Both the position numbers and the translations under genes were made by a program. A stretch of DNA of 64,000 bases from Actinomycetota bacterium (GTDB lineage: Bacteria > Actinomycetota > Geothermincolia > Geothermincolales > RBG-13-55-18), in the NCBI GenBank assembly GCA_014360645.1, contig JACIXD010000001.1, forward strand, positions 62,001 through 126,000, given 5' to 3'. Shown in pieces: positions 50,769 through 61,287 of this stretch; within the stretch, counting starts at the first letter, position 1; the number at the start of each line of letters is the position of its first letter. The notes under the pieces were generated by a model. It saw only the letters and a program-made list of their open reading frames with translations. It was not told where the DNA came from and did no database searches.

Positions 50769-51206
50769 GCAGAACCTCTCCTTCCCTACGGATCCTCGCC
50801 GCCCTGCATGTGCCGCCATGCTCTTCCGGTCAGCCGAAACATCAACATACATAGTCTAACACAATGCCGCCACGCCAACGCCCGCGCAGCTTCTCTGATG
50901 TGCCGCCCGAGCTATCATCCACATAGGGTGGATGGCGGGCGGACGCATCGATGCCGGGGGGATGGCGGGCTTGAGGTCTTATCGGCTTCCGGCGCTTTAA
51001 GGCCTTGAAGGGCCGTGCTTCACCCCTGAGGGATTCGCGGCCGGATGGCGCCATGCCGCGCGACATATCTTTAACGGCCTTAAGGGATGGCGGTTTTCGA
51101 AATACGGCTTTATCGAAGGAGGGGCGTTGCGGGATGTCCTGTGAAGGGAGGGGTTTGTGGGACCTCCCCGGGCGTCAGTCCCCTCAGCAGGATGGAGCTA
51201 CGGGAT
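50769..51206. other. non-coding interval before the broken genes
   Basis: This 438-bp stretch has no supported gene. It carries the promoter side of the baeRF-type gene. A short doubled segment, ggtggatggcgggc / ggggatggcgggc, lies near 50929-50971. Everything to its right as far as 53757 is disrupted coding sequence. Confidence 0.4.
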
Positions 51207-51635
51207 ATGGACATAAACGACGTGTTCTGGGCGGTGATCTTCCTGGGCATCGCCATGCTCGCGGGGCGTTTCGTCCTCTTGCGGATATAATTCCTGCAGC
51301 GCCTATACATGCCCGCCTCCGTGGTCGCGGGGTTCCTGCTGCTCCTCCTGGGCCCCCAGGTGCTGGGGGCTGCGGCGCGCGCCTTCGGGGGCGACGGGCA
51401 CCTGCTCGCGAGGGGGCTCTTTCCCGAGGGCGTGCAAGAGGTCTGGGCGGGGGTGCCTTCGTCGCTGATCGGCGCGGTATTTGCCGCGCTTTTTTGGGAA
51501 AGGAGATCCCGGGCGTAAGGAGGATATGGAGGATGGCGGGCCCGCAGGTCTCCTTCGGGCAGGCCTTGGCCTGGGGGGCAGTACGTGATAGGCATCGGGC
51601 CGGCCCTCCTCGTGTTGAAGCCCTTTTTCCGCAAG
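51207..51635 (+). pseudogene. sodium:glutamate symporter (GltS-like) remnant
   Basis: The reading starts MDINDVFWAVIFLGIAMLAG, meets TAA at 51288 and continues in frame as FLQRLYMPASVVAGFLLLLL and SSLIGAVFAALFWERRS. After a shift near 51505 it reads GKEIPGVRRIWRMAGPQVSF and GQALAWG. After another shift near 51580 it reads YVIGIGPALLVLKPFF. These are the first third of GltS in the correct order, in three frames with one stop; the rest is gone. A minus-strand remnant begins at about 51637. Confidence 0.75.
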
Positions 51636-51636
51636 G

Positions 51637-51930
51637 ACCTGCAGACGTCCCGCTTTCCGTTGGTGTCGCCCACCACCAGGTTGGATGTATCTGAGTAGAA
51701 GACCACGTACCTGCCGTCGGCGGAGATGGCCGGCCTGTAACTCCAGTTATAAGCAGGCGTTTCCGAGGCCGTGCTCGAGCAGCGCCGGATGTCCCCGGGC
51801 GCCGCGTATGAGGTAGCGCACGGGAATGGCAATAAAAGGAATAAACACCACCGCGCATGCCAGGGCGACCCTGCAAGAGCCCGCAAGCCCGAGGCCTCGT
51901 CCCCTCACCGCCCTCTTCTTCCGGGAGGAA
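51637..51930 (-). pseudogene. secreted WD40/TolB-like repeat protein, N-terminal remnant
   Basis: On the minus strand a signal-like segment, ALACAVVFIPFIAIP, is followed after a one-base shift by ATSYAAPGDIRRCSSTASE and then the beta-propeller repeat SYRPAISADGRYVVFYSD and TSNLVVGDTNGKRDVC. There it stops against the gltS remnant. Both genes are thus cut at the same junction, near 51636. No further repeats are found nearby. Confidence 0.65.
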
Positions 51931-52220
51931 AATGCCTTACCGCCTCCTCCGCAGCCGCCTATTCCCGGGATGACGAGCTGATGGTCACGGGATGTGGAGC
52001 ATGCGTCGAATCTTACATTATTTCCCAGAAAACGGCGGACGAACATTCCGCCCCTCGGAAAGCTTCCCTTTTCATGATCCGCCTTCCTTTCCCTACAGAG
52101 ATTACCGCCCAGCCTGTTCGCCCTCCCGAAAAACAAACCGATAATATCATGCCGACGGAGTCAGCCACGGACACGGCATGGAGACCTGGCCCCAAAATTC
52201 CAGCTCGTAATGCCTGTATC

Positions 52221-53757
52221 ATGAAGAGAGAGACTCGGCGCGGTTGCTATCGCCGCGGCCCTGACACTCGCCCTCGCCACGATGGCCCCCCTTGCGGTCT
52301 CACCGCCTGGGGCGAGAGCGGAGGCGGGAACCCCGAACTGGGTATGGTCGCCCCAGGTATCGGGGACGGCCCTGACCCTCTATGGGGTGTCGGCCTACGA
52401 CCGGAACAACGTGTGGGCGGTGGGTGGGTACCTCCCCGAGCCGGCCATGGCCTCCCAGGATGATGGCGAGCTTTCGACGCGCGGCGTGATCCTCTACTAT
52501 GATGACGGCAACAGATGGGTCGAGCAGAAAGCCCCCACCGATCACTGCCTCATGGGCGTGTCCGCCGTGGCCCCCGATGAAGTATGGGCGGTTGGTCTGA
52601 AGCCGGGATACGTGCCGGAAGGCGGGAGCGCGGTGGTCCTCCGCTTCGACGGGAAGGAATGGGAAGTGTTCCATTCCGAGGACGAGGCGGACATGCGGGA
52701 TGTGTCCGCCCTGGCATCCAACGACGTATGGGTCGCCTGCGTGCCCGGCGATCATGCCTGGGCCATCGGTAGCGAAGGCACCATCCTCATGGGCACCCGG
52801 ACGCAGCCCTCGACCTACTACTTCGCCGAAGGCTACACTGGCGAGGGATTCCAGGGGTACCTGGCACCGGGCAACCCCAACCCCGAGGAAGCCGTGGCTA
52901 TGGTGACCTACATGCTGCCGGACGGCGCGAAGGACCCCGTGCAATACGCCATCCCCGGCAGCAGCCGCAACACCGTCAACGTCAACGCCGAGCTGCTGAG
53001 CCGGTGGGGGTATTCCGGCGACGTGTCGCTCAAGGTCGAGTCGGACGCCGCCATCATCGCCGAGCGCCCCATGTACTTCTCCTATCAGGGCATGAACAGC
53101 TGGAACTGGCAGGGAGACCACTGCGTCATGGGAGCCACCGAGCTCAGCGACCGCTACTTCTTCGCCGAGGGCACCACGCGGTTCAACTTCGAACAGTGGC
53201 TGACGCTGCAGAACCCCCATGACGAGACCGTCCGCGTGGATGCGTTATACCAGCTGGGCGTGGGGCAGGGGGATCCCATCGAGGAGTCCTACCACGTGCC
53301 GCCCAGATCGCGCGCCACCATCTTCGTGCCACTGGTGGTGAAGGATGTGGACGTTTCCGTGCTGCTCACCAGCGAGCGCGAGTTCCTGGCCGAGAGGCCC
53401 ATGTATTTCGATTATTCCTACATGGGGCTCAACGCCAGGGGAGGCCACTGCGTGATAGGGGCCCTGGCGGCGGCTTCAACCAGTGGCTGTGCCTGCAGAA
53501 CCCGGAAAACGAGGGCGCCCTGGTGGAGATACGCTACTTTTCGCAGGAGGCCGGGCCCCTCGATGTCAAGGCGGTCGCGGTGCCTGGGAACACCCGCAGC
53601 ACAATCATGGTGAACGAGCATGCGGGTCCGGGATACCAGCTCTCCACGCGCGTGACCGTGGTGTCCGGGGCGCCCATAGTGGTCGAGCGGCCCATGTATT
53701 TCCTCTTTAACGGTTTGTGGGACGGCGGCCACGACGTGGTGGGATACGCGCCGTAGG
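52221..53757 (+). pseudogene. secreted beta-repeat protein, frameshifted at both ends
   Basis: ATG 52221 opens MKRETRR. After a one-base shift the signal peptide AVAIAAALTLALATMAPLAV and the main frame follow (long open part 52282-53613). An N-terminal propeller-like segment (VSAYDRNNVWAVGGY, VSAVAPDEVWAVGLK, VSALASNDVWVA) is followed by about 130-residue repeats with YYFAEGYTGEGFQGYLAPGNP, then RYFFAEGTTRFNFEQWLTLQNP, each ending AERPMYFSY or similar. Near 53465 the frame shifts and part of a repeat is missing; the last repeat (GGFNQWLCLQNPENEGALVEI) ends at 53757. It is probably a cell-surface protein, now broken. Confidence 0.75.
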
Positions 53758-53809
53758 GATGGTATGCCTGCCCCTCGCGTCGCCCGTGTCGCATCACTCA
53801 GGTTTTCCG

Positions 53810-54127
53810 TCATTCCCGGACCTGCCCCGACGCGGATCCGGCCAGCGCGTTTTTCCTGGCGGCTCGCACCAGGAGGATCGCCGGCACGGCGTCGGCGGTC
53901 GCGTAACCGGCGAGCACCAGGAGAGATCTCCGCTCCGTCTCGTATCCCAGGAGCCGCCCGAACCGAAACGAGGCCGAGGCGAAAGAGGGCATGGTCAGGA
54001 GGTACACCGGGAGGAAGATCTCGAGGAAGAGTCCCGATGGATGGGGGGCCTCGAGAAAGGAGACGCAGACGGCCGCCGTCGCCCCGATGGAGATGAGGGC
54101 CTTCCATATAAAGCGCTTGGGTTCCAT
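53810..54127 (-). CDS. small membrane protein of unknown function
   Basis: From the ATG at 54127 (MEPKRFIWKALISIGATAAV) about 105 residues hold three hydrophobic segments (near 9-25, 30-55 and 65-90), then a basic tail RAARKNALAGSASGQVRE. I do not recognise it. The earlier start at 54178 adds a Gly/Asp-rich stretch without a ribosome site. It is convergent with the secreted repeat pseudogene. Confidence 0.55.
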   Translation of the reverse strand: MEPKRFIWKALISIGATAAVCVSFLEAPHPSGLFLEIFLPVYLLTMPSFASASFRFGRLLGYETERRSLLVLAGYATADAVPAILLVRAARKNALAGSASGQVRE

Positions 54128-54255
54128 CGCGAGCTCGAGATCGCCGCCGTCGTGCCCTGACGGCGAATAACCTCCCAAGCGGATCTTCCTCGTCCCGGTT
54201 TTCTTGAGGCCGTGATGCCGGATATCCGGCCAAGCCTCTTGTCAGGTCACACAAA

Positions 54256-54435
54256 ATAAGCCGCGCTGGCTGTGACGGGCCACATATGGAGGACAGAACT
54301 GTTGTTGCGAGGTCAGCATTTCAGCTGATGTGACAGGCGATGTTTTACGTGCCGGCCTACATATAGCTACATATACCAGGAAAAGCCAGCGAGCCGCGCC
54401 GTGATATAAGCCGCGCTGGCTGTGACGGGCCACAT
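54256..54435. repeat. 30-bp direct repeat pair with hairpin
   Basis: The 30 bases 54256-54285 (starting ataagccgcgctggc) return exactly at 54406-54435, 150 bases apart. AGCCAGCG just before the second copy can pair with its CGCTGGCT. The whole non-coding region 54128-54477 shows nothing else but A+T-rich tatata runs near 54358-54378. Confidence 0.7.
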
Positions 54436-54477
54436 GAAGATCCTGAAAAGCAACCTCCCTGCGGTACGGACGATCTC

Positions 54478-55326
54478 CTACCGGCCCCTAAAGGTCGGAA
54501 CCCTGTCCAGGCCCGATATCGCGCCGCGCTTTTTCCTGATCCCGCCGTAGTAATGCTCGGGGCGGCAGGCAGAGGAGAGGATGGCGCGCTCCGGGCAGTT
54601 GTTGAAACAGGCCCAACAGCCGATGCAGTCCCGGGAGAACGCCGGCAGGCCGCTCTCCCCGTCGAGGCTGACCGCCCCCACGGGACAGGCCTCCACGCAG
54701 ACCCCGCAGCGGGTGCACGCCTCCGCGTCCACCGACCGTTTTCCGAAACCCCGGGATAACATTCCGCGCACGGCGGCGAGGCCCAGGGGAAGGGTGGGGG
54801 TCGGCCAGAGGAGGTGGGGAGCCTGCCTCACCCTGATGCCGTCGCGGTGGCGGTAAGCCCTGTTCACCATCTCCAGTGCGAAGGCGCAGGCTTTCTTCGC
54901 GGACCTGCGGCGTGGAAAGGACACGTGGTCGTAGAAGAAGCGGTCGATCCTCCGCCCGATGGGCCAGCTGTCGGGACACGCCAGCGTGCGCGCTCCCAGC
55001 ACGATCATGCCCTTGCGGCGCATGGCTGCGGCCATCAAACGGTGCGCGGCGCCAGGCCAGCCCGCGCAGGTGGTGAAGATGAAGGCGGGGCGCCCCCGGA
55101 GCTTCGGCATTTCCCTGATGAAACGGTGAACGCTCGCCAGGGGGGCGAAGCTCTGGACGGGGGTGGCGAAGCAGTAGAGGTCGAAGCCCTCGAGCTCGGC
55201 GGGGTCGGCGTCGCGGAACCGCCTCACCTCGCAGCGGTGTCCGTCCTTTTCCAGGGCCTGGCGGATGATCTCCACCCCCAGCGCGGTGTTGCCGGTGCAG
55301 GATTCGTACAGTATGAGCAGGTTCAT
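54478..55326 (-). CDS. EFR1-type flavodoxin/ferredoxin fusion
   Basis: The 282-residue protein has a flavodoxin-like domain (1-150: LLILYESCTGNTALGVEIIRQ with the phosphate loop, LYCFATPVQSF, FIFTTCAGWPGAAHRL) fused to a 2x4Fe-4S ferredoxin (CTRCGVCVEACPVGA about 215, CIGCWACFNNCPERA about 243). The order matches EFR1-family proteins of anaerobes, thought to link flavin and iron-sulfur electron transfer. I chose the ATG at 55326, with GGAGGGA before it. It stands alone. Confidence 0.85.
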   Translation of the reverse strand: MNLLILYESCTGNTALGVEIIRQALEKDGHRCEVRRFRDADPAELEGFDLYCFATPVQSFAPLASVHRFIREMPKLRGRPAFIFTTCAGWPGAAHRLMAAAMRRKGMIVLGARTLACPDSWPIGRRIDRFFYDHVSFPRRRSAKKACAFALEMVNRAYRHRDGIRVRQAPHLLWPTPTLPLGLAAVRGMLSRGFGKRSVDAEACTRCGVCVEACPVGAVSLDGESGLPAFSRDCIGCWACFNNCPERAILSSACRPEHYYGGIRKKRGAISGLDRVPTFRGR

Positions 55327-55576
55327 GCTAGTCCCTCCCACTTTCATGACGGCTCGTCATGATCGTCGGGATTATAACACGGACGGGGATCCAGGGGCTG
55401 GCCTGAGGATCGCTCCATGATGGGAGAGAGGATCGATGGGAGGGAGGATCCGTGTGGCCATGGGGGGTCTGGGCGCGGAGAGGTACAGGCATGGGCTACG
55501 GTCCACCGAGGCCCGGAAAAAAGGGTCGGGGATGCGACAGGGAGCTATTCGCGCCCCGCCGACAAGGCCATGCCCG

Positions 55577-55748
55577 GTGCCGAAAGCGGGAAAAAACGGG
55601 CGAGGAAGAGTGGGGGCGAAGATCGGAGGCGGAGGGAGCCGTGGCGTGAAAAGCCGGGGCCAGTGCCGAAAGCGGGAAAAAACGGGCGAGGAAGAGTAGG
55701 GGCGAAGATCGGAGGCGGAGGGAGCCGTGGCGTGAAAAGCCGGGCCCA
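55577..55748. repeat. 86-bp tandem duplication
   Basis: The unit starting gtgccgaaagcgggaaaaaa at 55577 repeats at 55663 almost exactly (one base differs inside the core). No gene is supported in 55327-55811. It lies between the EFR1-type gene start and the end of the DUF2079 gene. Confidence 0.85.
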
Positions 55749-55811
55749 AGATCCGAAGCGGCCAACAACGAGATAAGAAAAGCCGGGATGCAAACCGATG
55801 GTGATCGGGGC

Positions 55812-57332
55812 TCATATCGGGAGCGGCTGCAGTTTGCCCTCCAGGTCGTACTCGGGCTTGATGGTGAAGAGCACCCACCCGTAACCGAAACGGTGGGCCT
55901 CGTAACGGGGGTCGCGGTAGAGCTTGGCGATCTCCCACACCAAGGTGCGGTTGGTGAGGGGGTAGCAGTCCAGGAACTTGTTGAGGATGACGTATTCGGC
56001 GCCGTAGGTGTTGCCGTCGTACTGGTAGATAAGCTCGCGCTGGGACATGTGGGGCACGATGGGATCCTGCGCGCACACCGAGGCGTCGCGCGGGATCATG
56101 GAGATGATCTCGTACCCCGTGCGCTCCATGCGCGGGTCGAGGTGGTAGAACCAGGGATTGAAGAGGGTTTTTGCGGAGCGGGAAAAGGTAAAGGGGATCT
56201 GCGCTACCAGGACGAGGACGCAGACGGCCAGGACCATCCGGCGGTAATCGTAGTACCTCCCGCGGCGCGCCAGCCAGCGGTGGAGGCGCGGCACGGCGTC
56301 CAGCAGGGCGAAGATGAAGATGGGCGCGAAGACGGCGTTGTAATGGCGCAGGATCTCCCAGTGGGGATAGTAGTTTGAGAGCAGACGCTCCAGCAGGGCG
56401 GGGACGGCGACGATGCTGAACCCCCCCAGGAGTGGAAGAAAAAGGAAAGGCATGAGGATGAACAGCAAGAGCTTTGCTTTGTGGTAGGGAACGAACATCT
56501 GTTTGACCCCGTCCCAGGGGTGCGTCACCAGGTACTTGAAGACCTCGATCCAGTTGTCGCCCATGTGGGAGTAATATTTAAAATAGAAATAATTCCCGCT
56601 CGCCGCCAGGGGCGGCATGATCTGCCTGGTCACGGCGTAGAACCATCCCGCCGAGATGACGCAGGTGGCGACGCCTGCGAACCACCTGCGCCGGAAGAGG
56701 ATCACGTACAGGCCCAGGAAAAAGACCAGAAAGGCGGTGGTCTCCTTGACCCATAGCAGGAAGGGCAGGGTCAACAGGTAGCCCACCCAGTTGTCGCGGT
56801 CGATGAAGAAATAGGCGAGGGCGAGCAGGGGCCCCAGGAAGGCCTCGGTATGGAAGTCGAAGAAGATGAGCTCCATGGTCCCCCAGAAGAGAAGATAGGT
56901 GAGGGCGAGGCACATGGCGCAGAAGGAGCTGTGGAAGTTGCGCCTCACCACGTAATAAACAGGGATGGCGCCCAAGGCCACCACCACCGCCTGGTAGATG
57001 AGGAGCATGCGCGCGTCGGACCATATCCAGTACGCGGGCACCACCAGGAAGAAGATGGGGTGAAAGTGGTCGCCCCACAGGGAAGGCACCATGCGCACGG
57101 TGTTGAACCCGAACTCGAAGCGCGAAAGCTGCCAGACGTGTTGGTCGAAGATGCCCAGGTCCCAGCCGTGGGACTGGAAGTTCATGTGTTTGAGCAGGGA
57201 GATCATGCTGTAGAGGAGGATGAAGAAGAGCACCGCCAGATAGATGCCGTAGCTTCGCATCCAGGCGGTGAGGCGGGGATGCGTCTCCTTGAAGGCGGTG
57301 ATCCGTCTCCAGGGGGTCCGCAGCAGACTCAT
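55812..57332 (-). CDS. DUF2079 multi-span membrane protein
   Basis: The 506-residue protein has about ten membrane segments. The family opening is GWDLGIFDQHVWQLSRFEFG, then VPSLWGDHFHPIFFLVVPAYW and FDFHTEAFLGPLLALAYFF. The soluble C-terminus carries MIPRDASVCAQDPIVPHMSQR and FGYGWVLFTIKP. The early Asp/His pairs recall GT-C glycosyltransferases that use lipid-linked sugars, and DUF2079 is thought to belong there. No partner gene is adjacent. The start at 57332 has a Lys/Arg-rich tail inside the cell. Confidence 0.85.
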   Translation of the reverse strand: MSLLRTPWRRITAFKETHPRLTAWMRSYGIYLAVLFFILLYSMISLLKHMNFQSHGWDLGIFDQHVWQLSRFEFGFNTVRMVPSLWGDHFHPIFFLVVPAYWIWSDARMLLIYQAVVVALGAIPVYYVVRRNFHSSFCAMCLALTYLLFWGTMELIFFDFHTEAFLGPLLALAYFFIDRDNWVGYLLTLPFLLWVKETTAFLVFFLGLYVILFRRRWFAGVATCVISAGWFYAVTRQIMPPLAASGNYFYFKYYSHMGDNWIEVFKYLVTHPWDGVKQMFVPYHKAKLLLFILMPFLFLPLLGGFSIVAVPALLERLLSNYYPHWEILRHYNAVFAPIFIFALLDAVPRLHRWLARRGRYYDYRRMVLAVCVLVLVAQIPFTFSRSAKTLFNPWFYHLDPRMERTGYEIISMIPRDASVCAQDPIVPHMSQRELIYQYDGNTYGAEYVILNKFLDCYPLTNRTLVWEIAKLYRDPRYEAHRFGYGWVLFTIKPEYDLEGKLQPLPI

Positions 57333-58260
57333 CTCGCTTTTTTTCTCCTCATTCTCCGATCACGGGCCAGGAGAACCGAGGGAAGCCCCCCACTCGTAAG
57401 AGATCCCACATCGTTCTTTTTCTCCTCATGTCGCGAGCGCCCTTCACGCCGCCGCTCCCTTCATCGCCGCACGACCGCCCCCGGCCCGCTTTCAAGCTTT
57501 TTCACGGACATCCAGGGGGCATGCCGAGGAGGAACGGCCTCCTCGGCCACGCGCGCGTATACTTCGCACCGGCGGGCGCTTGAGACGCGGACTCCGGCCA
57601 TCCCGTGAGGGGAGTCGACCTCGCGGGAGGCTGCCGCTCTCGAGGGTCATCCCCCGGGACTTTGACCGCGGCATGCTCCGTCCGGTTCCCGCAAGGATTC
57701 TTGCAGACCGCCGGCGCAGCGTCAAATCGCCCCTCGGAGAGATGCTTGGATGGTTCTGACCCCCTGTTCCCCGGCATCCGGGAAACCGGCCCCATGATCC
57801 GGGACGCCGGGATACGGGCGCCCGCCCCGCATGCCGGCACCGCGGCCCGGGGCACTTGCGCGGACGATCCTCTCATGTGAGCGAGATCCAAAAACCTGCT
57901 CGAGACCGGGCGCCCGCCCGGCGCACGGGCTGCGGGGGGATCTTCTCATAAAAGCGGAATGTGAAAAACCTGCTCGAGACCGGGCGCCCGCCCGGCGCAC
58001 GGGCTGCGGGGGATTTCCCTATGGAAGAGTTAGGGGTTCCCCCCTTGTACAGGTATTACGAATAATGATAGGTCTTTTATATAGTTTCATATAGTTTCGG
58101 CTGGCGGTTGCTCTATGGCGGTCTTTCGGCCATCCCGGGGAGGGAATCCGTCCACCATGCCGGTCCATCGCGATCTTATGCTCACGGGGACAACGGGACC
58201 CGTCCGCATATACGGGTATACGGGTACGCGAGAGGGAAGTGGACCAAGGGGAGGTTTGGT
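57333..58260. repeat. 928-bp non-coding region with a 74-bp repeat
   Basis: A unit starting cctgctcgagaccgggcgcc at 57895 returns at 57969 (period 74, second copy to about 58011). A diverged third copy seems to lie just before the first, sharing atcctctcat and agcg. The unit holds a CGGGCGCCCG palindrome. The right end has A+T-rich DNA (58045-58095, doubled atatagtttc) that probably holds the promoter of the acyl-CoA dehydrogenase operon. No gene is seen. Confidence 0.75.
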
Positions 58261-59475
58261 ATGAGTTCAAGCGATGTCTTTCCCTGCATGTACGAATGGA
58301 TGAGCGACATGGACGTGTCGCTGGCGGGCAACCTCCGCCGCTGGGCCGAGAGCGAGCTCATGGAGAAGCGTCTGGAGCTCAAGGAGGACTACGCCGCCCT
58401 GCTGGCCCCCGCCATGCGCAAGCTCTTCTGCGACATCGGACTGCAGCGCCTCTTCTGGCCCGAGGCGCACGGGGGCGACGGTCACAACACCCCCTCCGCG
58501 GCCTACACCATGGTGGCGGCCTTGGAGCAGGTATCGCGAGGCGACACCGGGATCGCGCTGCTGCTATCCTCCCTCTGGGCTCTGCAGACCTGCGTGGCCA
58601 CCGAGGGCAGGGTGAACGACGAGGCCTGCGCGGCCCTCGCGCCCGTGGTGACCTCGCAGGACACCCCGGCCAAAGCCGCCCTGGTCCTGCCCCTCTTCCG
58701 GGACGTACCACAGGCCAGGGCCAGACTCTCCCGCGGCGCGTGGTCGGTGGAGGCGGAAAAGGCACGCCCCGCTTCCTCCGGGGCGGATGCCGCGGTGTTC
58801 GCGGTGCTCTGCGCCCTCGAGGGCACGGACGGGGAGGACGCGGTGGGGATCATCGCCGTCCCGGGCGACGCCAAGGGCGTCAAGCGCGGGGACGCCTTCC
58901 TTAAAACCGGCCTGGCGGCCGACCGCAACGCCGAGGTGGAGTTCGCCAAGGTGAAGGCGCCGGAGGCCATGTGCGTGGCCAGGGGAACGGAGGCCTGCCG
59001 CGCCGCCCTGGCCTGGTTCTACCTGGGAGTGTCCGCCAGCAACGTGGGCGCCCTCTTCGCCTGCTACGAGATCCTCAAGGAGTGGGGGGACAACCGCGTC
59101 ATCAAGGGCAAGGGCAACATCTTCAAGGACAACCCCCTCACCGCCGCGGTGATGGCCGAGGTGGCCAAGGAGATCAGCGTGAACCGCCTGCTCACCTGCG
59201 ACCTCGCCCGCGTGCTGGCGGAGCCGGCCATCTACGGACCGGCGGGGTCGGAGGCGAACTACGTCACCGCCTCCATGGTGGCGCACCAGGTGACGCAGTC
59301 CACAGAGAAGGCCATCGGCAACGCCATGGAGATGATGGCCTCGGCGGGGTACGCCACGGAGTGGAACCTGGAGCGCTACTGGCGGGACACCAAGGCCATG
59401 CAGCTCTGCCTGGGTCCCTATGAGCTGGCCAAGATGGACGTGGCGCGCTACTTCTACCAGTCCAATGCGCGTTGA
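58261..59475 (+). CDS. acyl-CoA dehydrogenase-like flavoprotein (first of pair)
   Basis: About 404 residues with the acyl-CoA dehydrogenase plan: an N-terminal helical part (MRKLFCDIGLQRLFWPEAHGGDG), a middle with reduced similarity (VVTSQDTPAKAALVL where the flavin strand with TEP normally lies), and a C-terminal helical part (AIGNAMEMMASAGYATEWNLERYWRDTKAMQL) typical of the family. The usual ALTEPxAGSD motif is not recognisable, so it may be a structural or inactive partner of the next gene. I chose the ATG at 58261, preceded by GGGGAGG. Confidence 0.8.
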   Translation: MSSSDVFPCMYEWMSDMDVSLAGNLRRWAESELMEKRLELKEDYAALLAPAMRKLFCDIGLQRLFWPEAHGGDGHNTPSAAYTMVAALEQVSRGDTGIALLLSSLWALQTCVATEGRVNDEACAALAPVVTSQDTPAKAALVLPLFRDVPQARARLSRGAWSVEAEKARPASSGADAAVFAVLCALEGTDGEDAVGIIAVPGDAKGVKRGDAFLKTGLAADRNAEVEFAKVKAPEAMCVARGTEACRAALAWFYLGVSASNVGALFACYEILKEWGDNRVIKGKGNIFKDNPLTAAVMAEVAKEISVNRLLTCDLARVLAEPAIYGPAGSEANYVTASMVAHQVTQSTEKAIGNAMEMMASAGYATEWNLERYWRDTKAMQLCLGPYELAKMDVARYFYQSNAR

Positions 59476-59568
59476 GGGGAGGAAGCGGTGATGACGGGTA
59501 AGGAAAGCCGCGGGAACCGCTTGAAGCTCGCCCCCTCCCACGGGGCCGAGAACGGGAGGTGCATGTAG

Positions 59569-60837
<1,269 letters not shown>

Positions 60838-60857
60838 GAGAGACGGGGGGGAAAGCC

Positions 60858-61277
60858 ATGCAGGAGACGGCGACCGGGAAGCACGGGGCGGCGGAGCGCC
60901 TGCTGCGCGAGCTCATCCGCAGCCCCAAGTTCAAGGCCTCGCTCAGGGTGCTCACCGCCAACATCGACCCCGCCACGGCGTCCGGCTTGGCGAGGACCCT
61001 GCTGTGGGAGGACGCGGAGACTTTCATGGGGACGGTCTCGCTCCTGCCGGGGATCATCAACTTCCAGGTGGCCCTGGCCAGGGGCATAGCGGAGCAGCTC
61101 AACTCCTTCCCGCCGGATATCCTGGCGGCCTTCCTCATGCAGCTGGTGGAGAAGGTGGACTTCGCGGCGGTGGAGGAGGCGGTGAAGGAGTTCAAGACGG
61201 TCCTGGGCAAGCTGGCCCCGGTGGTGGAGAGGCTCAAGGAGTCCTCCGCGGGATTGCTGGCCCAGGTGGGGGAGTGA
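60858..61277 (+). CDS. unknown helical protein, short paralogue
   Basis: One hundred and thirty-nine residues, all-helical by composition: LLRELIRSPKFKASLRVLTA, NIDPATASGLARTLLWEDAETFMG, AEQLNSFPPDILAAFLMQL and VDFAAVEEAVKEFKTVLGKL. The first 110 residues align with residues 38-150 of the next protein (LVRELIRTPGFKELLLI, LVRAFLWEDVAFSM, KQLNNFTLDILKDFIARL), so the two arose by duplication. There is no signal, Cys or catalytic motif. I do not recognise the family. It starts 20 bases after the acyl-CoA dehydrogenase. Confidence 0.75.
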   Translation: MQETATGKHGAAERLLRELIRSPKFKASLRVLTANIDPATASGLARTLLWEDAETFMGTVSLLPGIINFQVALARGIAEQLNSFPPDILAAFLMQLVEKVDFAAVEEAVKEFKTVLGKLAPVVERLKESSAGLLAQVGE

Positions 61278-61287
61278 GGTGGTGAGG

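Noticed and set aside
51771-52463. 230-codon plus-strand frame
   Set aside because: It is antisense to the WD40/TolB-like remnant and crosses the start of the secreted repeat gene in another frame.
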